In this document: positions 43,601 through 50,400 of the stretch, piece by piece
Position numbering within the stretch: position 1 is the stretch's first letter
Layout of the letters: each line of letters starts with the position of its first letter
Assembly: GCA_020436165.1 (NCBI GenBank)
Contig: JAGQYI010000005.1
Location: 1 to 52,566, forward strand
Direction: 5' to 3'
Length of the DNA: 52,566 bases
Origin: Cyclobacteriaceae bacterium
GTDB taxonomy: Bacteria > Bacteroidota > Bacteroidia > Cytophagales > Cyclobacteriaceae
Translations under genes and position numbers: made by a program
Notes under the pieces: generated by a model
Told to the model about the DNA's origin: nothing
The model's input: only the letters and a program-made list of their open reading frames with translations
Database searches by the model: none

Positions 43601-45901
43601 AATGAAGGAGCCACAAATTTTGATGATGTTATCGTAACTGTAAATAGTGTCAATCAGGCTCCAGTAGCCAATGCAGGTCCAAATAAAACCATCACTCTTC
43701 CCTTGAATTCATTGGTTTTAATGGGGTCAGGTACTGATGCAGATGGAACAATTGCAAGTTATTTATGGACGAAGATTAATGGCCCTTCCGTTACAATGAG
43801 CAATACCTCAACACCTAATTTATCTCTGTCAAATTTATTGGAAGGAAGTTATTCATTTCGATTAACGGTTTCTGATGATGATGGTGCTACAGGAACCAGT
43901 GACGTATCTGTTACTGTTCAACCTGAAATAGTGAATCAACCTCCAACTTCCAGCGCTGGTGCTGATCAATCAATTCAGCTGCCAACAAATTCCATATCAT
44001 TATTTGGAAGCGGATCGGATACTGATGGAAGCGTAGTTAGTTATTTGTGGTCGCAAATAAGTGGCCCGACAGCTACTCTTTCAAATACGACTTCACCAAC
44101 TTTGGGTGTGAGTAATATGCTTGAAGGAGTATATTTATTTGAGTTGGTTGTTACAGATGACGATGGGGCAACTGCAAGTGATGATATACAAGTTACTGTT
44201 TTGAATAGTAGCGTTAATTTGGCACCAGTTGCAAATGCCGGAAGCGATTTATCAATAAACTTACCTACCAATTCAACTAATGTTAATGGATCTGGTTCAG
44301 ATAGTGATGGAACAATCCAAAGCTACTTATGGGAGCAATTAAGCGGCCCTTCTTCTGCAACATTTGTGAATGAAACAACAAGTACTCTGACAATATCGGA
44401 TTGTGTAGAAGGCATTTATACACTTAGGCTTACCGTTACAGATGATGATGGAGATTCTGATTCGGACGAAATGACACTAACAGTAGTTGCAGAAAGTACT
44501 AATAAGGCTCCAACAGTAAATGCTGGGTTGGACATTACGATTCAACTCCCCAAAGATTCAACGACTATAACAAGTTCGGCAAGTGATACGGATGGAACTA
44601 TTGCTGCTTTTCTATGGAGTAAAATAAGTGGTCCTTCAGCAACTCTAACAAATCAGGATAAGGCGGAGTTGAAAGTAAATGACATGCTTGAAGGACAATA
44701 TGTATTTAGAATAACTGTTACTGATGATGATGGTGCGGTTGGATCTGATGATGTTAAAGTAACAGTTCTTAATCAAAGCGCCAATTTAGCACCTAGTGCC
44801 GATGCTGGTTTCGATCAAACAATAAGCTTACCAAATCAAACCATTACACTCACAGGAACCGGACAAGATCAGGATGGAACAATTGTTTCCTATTTATGGG
44901 AAAAAGTCGTTGGGCCATCAGTTACTATAGTTGATGAAACCGCAGCCAATGTTGATCTCGAAGATTTACTTGAGGGACAATATACTTTTCAGTTAACGGT
45001 TACTGATGATGATGGAGCAACTGGAACTGACCAGGCTAAAGTTACTGTTTTACCAGAATCTGTTAATCAGGATCCAACGGCAGATGCTGGTGGTGACAGA
45101 ACTGTTTCTGTTTCTTCAGGATCATTTGTTGTAAATGGGGGAGGTTCAGATCCTGAGGGCGGTGACTTGACCTATGAGTGGGAGGTTCTGGGAATGCCCG
45201 GTGGGAGTGTAGGTAACCTTCAAACGAAGGATTTGGTTGTTTCTAATATTCAATTGGGTAATTATAGTTTTAAACTAACAGTTACTGATGATAAAGGAGC
45301 TTCTGCCTTTGATTTTAGCGATGTAAAAGTTGTTGCCGAAGACTTGGTAAACCCTGTTGCTGATGCCGGAGAAGATAAAACCGTTGATGTTGTTGAAAGC
45401 TCTGCATTGATTGTTGGTACAGGGACTGATGCAGACGGTATAGTTGTTGGGTATCATTGGCGCCAAACAAGCGGCACTCCAGTAACTCTTGAATTCAGTG
45501 ACACAGATTCTCTTACTATTACGAATCTAAGTGTTGGATCACTTGAGTTTGAATTAGAAGTTACTGACAACGATGGTCTAAGTGCAGTAGATAAAGTGAC
45601 TATAGTTGTTACCGATGGAGAAACGAGTCCTGGAGAATCGTTTCCGGTATCCAAGGTTTTCACTCCCAATGGAGACGGAATCAATGATTACTGGATTCTT
45701 ACGGAAGACACACAGAGTATTTCTGAATGTAGTCTGACTATTTATGACAAATTTGGACAAAAGGTTTATGAAGCTAATCCATATCAGAATGACTGGGATG
45801 GTGTTTATAACGGTAAGACTCTACGTGAAGATGCATATTATTATGTGCTAAATTGCGCAGATGGTTCTTCAAAATCAGGTGGAATCAGAATAATCAGATA
45901 G
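40631..45901 (+). CDS. Giant secreted esterase-PKD repeat protein with T9SS type B signal
   Basis: The 1756-residue protein has a signal peptide (about 1-28), an alpha/beta-hydrolase domain of the COG4099/CE1 kind (about 30-262), 15 PKD/K319-like beta-sandwich repeats (about 264-1665), and a gliding-motility-associated (CHU_C, type B) T9SS C-terminal domain (1670-1756, starting near VFTPNGDGINDYW). The catalytic triad is probably S145 in GLSLGG, D199 in HGENDN and H235 in GVGHNAW. The repeats form a long stalk holding the esterase away from the cell. The substrate is unknown. The following gene is PorP/SprF-like, the usual companion of type B cargo. A 140-bp gap before it shows nothing beyond AT-rich DNA. 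Confidence 0.9.
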   Translation: MNLIGIINFRKSWLVIIFSILFYQSIAQIQPVRTEPAKGTKYLEHLPADYSTSGKSYPLLIWLHGTGERGTNIDQVRYFGISKHIENGHNMTFKAGGTGPESSFIVMSPQLPSGSWNSPIVKELINHAINTYRVDETRIYVVGLSLGGNGVWDFIMNPNHNNPNRVAAIVPIAAWGSDWLLCDLGTPTYAVWGFHGENDNTILLVRGQKMIDAYNNCSPAPAQPALFTIYPGVGHNAWDNAFRTDHSLHNPNMYEWLLLQSLGGNPSANAGADQTITLPTNTTSFIGSGSDPDGTIASYLWTKLTGPSATLVNATSSTLTVNGLVEGTYEFQLQVTDNDGNVATDQVSLTVLPAVVNQPPVANAGPDKTITLPTNSLNLSGSGTDSDGSIATYLWTKQSGPAATLTNTGLATLSLSNLVEGSYVFRLTVTDDDGATNYDEVNVTVNPVSTNQSPSVNTGSDQTVNLPTNTINLTGVASDPDGTIVTYAWTKVSGPTSTFVNADKATVTVNNLVAGTYVFQLMVTDNGGATASDAVQVTVVAANVPPTSNAGVDKSLTLPTNQINIAGSGTDSDGSIISYLWSKTSGPTATLTNTTQATLTAADLLEGTYVFRLLVTDDDGATAFDEMTLTVSSAPLNQNPVANAGPDISFSLPQSGVTINGSATDADGVIVKYVWSKISGPSATLSGDQTSQLVVSNMVEGNYVFQLLVRDEDGAPGTDQVAVTVFPASVNQTPIVDAGPDKSLILPTNSTSIAATVTDDGTITSYAWTKESGPSATLSGAATQTLNLSNLVEGSYTFKLTVVDDGGASGSDEVKVDVTSANLPPTVDVGADMVVTTTSTPFSVIATSSDPDGTIVNTLWTQQSGPSATFSQSTNQLNLISLVQGIYIFRLTVTDDLGATAFDEIKITVNAAASNQQPTVDAGADQIINLPTNSTNISGTASDSDGTIATYSWAKISGPAGITLQNQTTATLTVTNLSAGVFTFRLTVTDNEGATNFDDVIVTVNSVNQAPVANAGPNKTITLPLNSLVLMGSGTDADGTIASYLWTKINGPSVTMSNTSTPNLSLSNLLEGSYSFRLTVSDDDGATGTSDVSVTVQPEIVNQPPTSSAGADQSIQLPTNSISLFGSGSDTDGSVVSYLWSQISGPTATLSNTTSPTLGVSNMLEGVYLFELVVTDDDGATASDDIQVTVLNSSVNLAPVANAGSDLSINLPTNSTNVNGSGSDSDGTIQSYLWEQLSGPSSATFVNETTSTLTISDCVEGIYTLRLTVTDDDGDSDSDEMTLTVVAESTNKAPTVNAGLDITIQLPKDSTTITSSASDTDGTIAAFLWSKISGPSATLTNQDKAELKVNDMLEGQYVFRITVTDDDGAVGSDDVKVTVLNQSANLAPSADAGFDQTISLPNQTITLTGTGQDQDGTIVSYLWEKVVGPSVTIVDETAANVDLEDLLEGQYTFQLTVTDDDGATGTDQAKVTVLPESVNQDPTADAGGDRTVSVSSGSFVVNGGGSDPEGGDLTYEWEVLGMPGGSVGNLQTKDLVVSNIQLGNYSFKLTVTDDKGASAFDFSDVKVVAEDLVNPVADAGEDKTVDVVESSALIVGTGTDADGIVVGYHWRQTSGTPVTLEFSDTDSLTITNLSVGSLEFELEVTDNDGLSAVDKVTIVVTDGETSPGESFPVSKVFTPNGDGINDYWILTEDTQSISECSLTIYDKFGQKVYEANPYQNDWDGVYNGKTLREDAYYYVLNCADGSSKSGGIRIIR
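41420..45620 (+). repeat. 15 tandem PKD-like coding repeats
   Basis: Each unit is about 93 codons. It opens with a pattern like NQPPVANAGPDKTITLPTN, has SDxDGxIxxYLWxK in the middle, and closes with LVEGxYxFxLTVTDDDGA. Units 1-13 are close relatives; the last two (from about 45062) are more divergent and lack the SGPSATL segment. The DNA copies have drifted at synonymous and many coding sites, so this is old protein-level repetition, not fresh DNA duplication. Confidence 0.9.
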
Positions 45902-45915
45902 GCTTAATCAACTGC

Positions 45916-47328
45916 ATGAAACGAGTTTTATTCTTTTTTATAGGTGTAACATTTAGTGTGTCGTCATGGGCGCAAAACTATCCTGTTTACAGCCAATATT
46001 TCTCCAATCCGTTCCTTTATAATGCTGGAGCAATTGGATTGAATGATTACACTGAACTTAATCTGAATTATCGTCAGCAATGGGTTGGAGTTGAAGATGC
46101 ACCTGTAACTTCCTCATTTAGTTTGCAAATACCAACTAAAGGTAATGTTTCTTATGCCATAAGTGGTTACTCTGAAAAAGCAGTTTTTCTCAGGAATTCG
46201 GTAGCACTGGCTACCTTCGGATATCGTGTACCTTTTAGCGAAGAGCATTTCATTAGTTTTGGACTTTCTGCTGGAGCCGGGGTTAGTAATATTGATGTTG
46301 ATGCCCTTGATTTGAGTGATCCGGCTTTGCTGAATGCGTATTCTTCCAGTTATTATTTGGATGGACAGTTTGGAGCATATTATACATTCAAGAAACTTAG
46401 TATTGGAGTGTCACTTCCTAAGTTATTCGGAACTAAAACAGTTTCAACTGAACAATTTCAGGAATTTAAGTTTTCTGCATTTGAAGATATGATTTATACA
46501 TTGAGCTATGAATTTAATATTCCAAATAGCATGTTGTCAATTACACCTTATGCATTGTATCGTTCTGGAAATACTACGCAAGAGCAGGTTGAAGCAACCG
46601 CTATTATCGATTATAGAAAAATAGTCTACCTAGGCGGTTCATACCGACTTGATTATGGTCCTTCTTTCTTTTTTGGATTATCATTCAAGGAAATGGTAGA
46701 TTTTGGATATGCATATGAGATGGCTTCTGAACAGACAGCACAGTTAGGCCAAGGAACGCATGAGTTCCAGGTTAAAATTAGATTGGGCAAAAAGAAAAGA
46801 GCCTTTGAGTCGCCACAAAAAGAAACCAAGTCTGATGAAATAGAACAGGAGCCAACTCCTGTTGTTGAAGAACAACCTGCTGAAGAGGCTCCTAAAGTAG
46901 AACCTGAGATAGTGAATGTAGTTCCTGAAGTTGTCGAAATCTCAAAAGATACAATTACGAATCAACCAGAGATTGAACCCGTGAAAGAAGAAGTTAACCA
47001 GCCAGATATTCCGGTGGTAATTGAAGCTGAAAAAGAAGAGCCTGAGATTATTCCAGAAGTGGACGATACTGCTAAAGCAGGGGAGTTGGGCCCTGGCATT
47101 TATGTTGTAGTTGGAGCGTTCAAAGTGGAAAGTAATGCAGTTAACTACAGCCAAAACATTAAGGCCTCCGGATTTGATAATCATGTTGGCAGGTATAAAG
47201 ATGGCCTTTATTACGTTTATGTGGATAAAGCTAAAAATAGCCAGGAAGCACAAACAATTAGAGATAGAATTTCTAAGAACAGCCAGTTCGATTTTGCTAA
47301 AGCCTGGGTTTTGGAAATAGATGAATAA
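45916..47328 (+). CDS. PorP/SprF-family outer-membrane protein fused to a SPOR domain
   Basis: The 470-residue protein begins with a signal peptide (ending SSWAQ) and the PorP/SprF start NYPVYSQYFSNPFLYNAG. About 300 residues of beta-barrel follow, then a Pro/Glu/Val-rich linker (about 300-385), then a C-terminal SPOR-type domain (about 391-470) beginning YVVVGAFKVESNAVNYSQNI. PorP/SprF proteins help anchor or export T9SS type B cargo, which fits the gene directly upstream. SPOR domains bind denuded peptidoglycan glycan, so the fusion may tie the barrel to the cell wall. The open frame reaches ATG 45853 inside the upstream gene; ATG 45916, 14 nt after that stop, gives a proper signal peptide. 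Confidence 0.88.
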   Translation: MKRVLFFFIGVTFSVSSWAQNYPVYSQYFSNPFLYNAGAIGLNDYTELNLNYRQQWVGVEDAPVTSSFSLQIPTKGNVSYAISGYSEKAVFLRNSVALATFGYRVPFSEEHFISFGLSAGAGVSNIDVDALDLSDPALLNAYSSSYYLDGQFGAYYTFKKLSIGVSLPKLFGTKTVSTEQFQEFKFSAFEDMIYTLSYEFNIPNSMLSITPYALYRSGNTTQEQVEATAIIDYRKIVYLGGSYRLDYGPSFFFGLSFKEMVDFGYAYEMASEQTAQLGQGTHEFQVKIRLGKKKRAFESPQKETKSDEIEQEPTPVVEEQPAEEAPKVEPEIVNVVPEVVEISKDTITNQPEIEPVKEEVNQPDIPVVIEAEKEEPEIIPEVDDTAKAGELGPGIYVVVGAFKVESNAVNYSQNIKASGFDNHVGRYKDGLYYVYVDKAKNSQEAQTIRDRISKNSQFDFAKAWVLEIDE

Positions 47329-47429
47329 TATTTATTTTGTTCTTATAAATTATTGTCTTTTATAGACATTGATTTTGTAATTTTGAGATTGTTTTTAGGT
47401 TACCTCACAGTGCTTTAACATATAAAAGC

Positions 47430-50400
47430 ATGTATCGTATTAGTTGGAGTTTAATGAACAAGCTTAAAGCAATTTCTCTTCTTTGGATTGCATTTTTTAT
47501 AATGCATTTAAATCCCGTATTTGGTCAAATTCAAGATAGCCAATTAAGCAAGTATGCTCTTGATTCAGGTACCTTTAGTTACAGAGTCGTAGATTCAAAC
47601 TGTAGTGAACCCACCTGGTCTTTCTACAATATGACGAGTTGGGATTCCAGCCCGTACAAAGAAGGGTTTTTCAAATGGATTTTTAACATGACCGGGATTG
47701 ATCCAGCCACAGATACGTATGACCGGGGAGGTACTCCATTCATGAATTTCAGGCTTTTGTTTCCAAACGGTTATGACAAGGATTATGCGCCTGGGTACCC
47801 TATGATTTTAATGATGCATGGAGCTGGCGAAAGGGCCAACTGCTGGAATACAAGTTGCTATATCCCTAAAGGAAACTTACCTAATGCAAACACTGCATAC
47901 CTTGATGACTGTTCTGATACTACCTATTACAACTCAACGTCTACCACAATACGATACCGTAATAATGATCATAACTTGTTACATGGTGGTCAGCCACATC
48001 TTACAGCTGTAAATTTGGCTGGTACACTTAAAGCCGAGGACCCAACATTGCCCCAACGGGCTTTTCCTGGATTTGTATTATTTCCGCAAAACGACAATGG
48101 TTGGGATACAGATGCTATCGATCGCGCCTACATGATTGTTAGAAAGTTGATAGATTCATTGAACATTGACCCCAATAGGATTTATGTTCACGGACTTTCA
48201 AATGGTGGTAATGGCACGTGGAGAATGTTCCAGAGGTACCCATTTATGTTTGCTGCCGCATTACCTATGTCGGCAGAACCAGTGCCAACGATTGATTCTA
48301 CCGCAGTTCACCATCCAATTTGGGTTTTCCAGGGAGGAAAAGATACGAATCCATTGCCCTCTCAAACAAAGCGAATACTGGAGGAATACGCAAGTTATGG
48401 GGGAACCTATAAATATACTGAATATCCCAATTTAGGCCACGGAACCTGGAATACAGCTTATGCTGAGCAAGAATTCTTCTCCTGGATGTTGGAACAAAAC
48501 AAAGCAAATATTCATGTGTATTACGGAGATTCCTCTTTTTGTTCAACTGATAACAAAGGAGTGAGAATTGGAGTTGCCCAAGGATTTAAGGCCTATCAGT
48601 GGAGAAAGGACGGTGAAATATTAGCCGATTCAACTGATGAAGATATCATTGTACATGATCCCGGTATTTATGAGGTTCGTTTTTCTCGGGTTTCCGCTAA
48701 TCCAACCTCGGAGTCCGAATGGAATCGTTGGTCAGATCCTGTTGAGATAAAAGAAAGATCAGCTGAAACTCCTTCTATCGTAGCAAATGGAACCACTGTT
48801 TTGCCGGATATAAATAGTCAGGATAGTGTCTATTTATTTGCTCCTGAAGGATATGGATCGTATGAGTGGTTTAAAGATTCAAATCCTGTTGCTATAGATA
48901 CTTCATTTCTAAAATTGAGCGGCACCAATGATGCGGGTGAATATACTCTGATAGTTAAAACGCTTGATGGCTGCCCAAGTTTGGAATCTGAACCAATTAC
49001 TGTTTTGAGTAATGCACCACAAACCATAAATACTCCACAGAATTTTATTGCGACTCCAATTTCATCCACTTCAGTTCGTTTATCTTGGCAGGTAAATTCG
49101 CAAGATGAACAAGGCTTTGAAATATATAGAACCACAACTTCTGGAACAGACTATTCTTTTGTTGCTTTGGTAGATGCTCAAGAGTTATCCTATATGGATT
49201 CCTCTCTGGTGCCAAATACAACTTATTATTATGAGATCAGAGCAATAAGTAATTCAGCTCGTTCAGATTACTATTCGCCTGAAAGATCAGCTACCACATT
49301 TAGTGATTTGGAAGCACCACTGCCTCCGGATAATTTGACAGTTCTGTCCAGAACAATTAACTCGGTTACATTAAGTTGGGATGCATCACACGATAATTCT
49401 TACATACAGGATTACTATATTTATTATGGTTCGGATTCCATACCAACTGGTGGATTGACAGAATTTACGGTGCCCGATCTTACTATAAATTCTTATTTCA
49501 CATTTACTGTAAAGGCTGTAGATGGTGGAGGACAATTCTCCGTTAAAAGTGAACCTGTTTACGCGAATACTATTTTTTCTGGACTGCATTATGAGCACTC
49601 TACAGGAGCATGGGATTATTTAACAGACATTGATTGGAGTTTTGTGGAATTTTCGGGAGATATAAGCAATTTCAATATTTCAGGTACCACGCAAGCGGAT
49701 TATTTTAACTTTAAATTCGATGGATATATATTTATACCATCAGATGGTACATACACTTTTTACACCTCATCTGATGATGGCAGCCGTTTGTACATTGGTG
49801 GTTTTGATCAGAATACCCCATCAACCAATTTGGTTGTGGATAACGATGGCAAACACGGAACCACTGAAAAAAGTGGTTCTATCTATCTAACAGCTGGTCC
49901 ACATTTGATTACTGTTTTGTTCTTTGAGTATACGGGAGGGCAAAGCTTGCAGGTAAAATGGGCTGGCCCAGGCATTACTAAACAGTTAATTCCTGACTCA
50001 GCACTCAAAAGTGGTACAGTAATAACGAATCCGGCTCCTGATACACCTTCTTCTTTAGTGGCTACAGCGGATTCTGTTGAACCATCAATTAGTTTAAGTT
50101 GGGATTATTTGGGTGAGCAGCCTGAAAACCTGAATGTAGTTGTTCTGGGTTCATCTACAGCAGAAGGTACTGGAGCCAGCAGCTACAGTAATAGCTGGGT
50201 AGGTCAATTGGATACCTGGTTAGGGGCAAATACTACTAATCATACTTTAACAAACCTCGCCCTTGGTGGCTTTACAACATATGATATTCGACCTACGGGT
50301 AGTGATACGGTAACTTACCCTCCTCCGAATAACACAGTATTTGTACCCAACGATACATTGAATATTACAAAAGCACTTTCATTAGATCCGGATATTATAT

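Noticed and set aside
41420-45620. CRISPR-like or satellite DNA repeat array
   Set aside because: The repeats are about 280 bp, lie in one open frame, differ at many bases and encode PKD-like protein domains; there are no short repeats with spacers and no cas genes.
45853-45915. ATG 45853 as start of the PorP/SprF gene
   Set aside because: It would overlap the upstream gene by 49 nt and bury the signal peptide; ATG 45916 gives a normal export signal.
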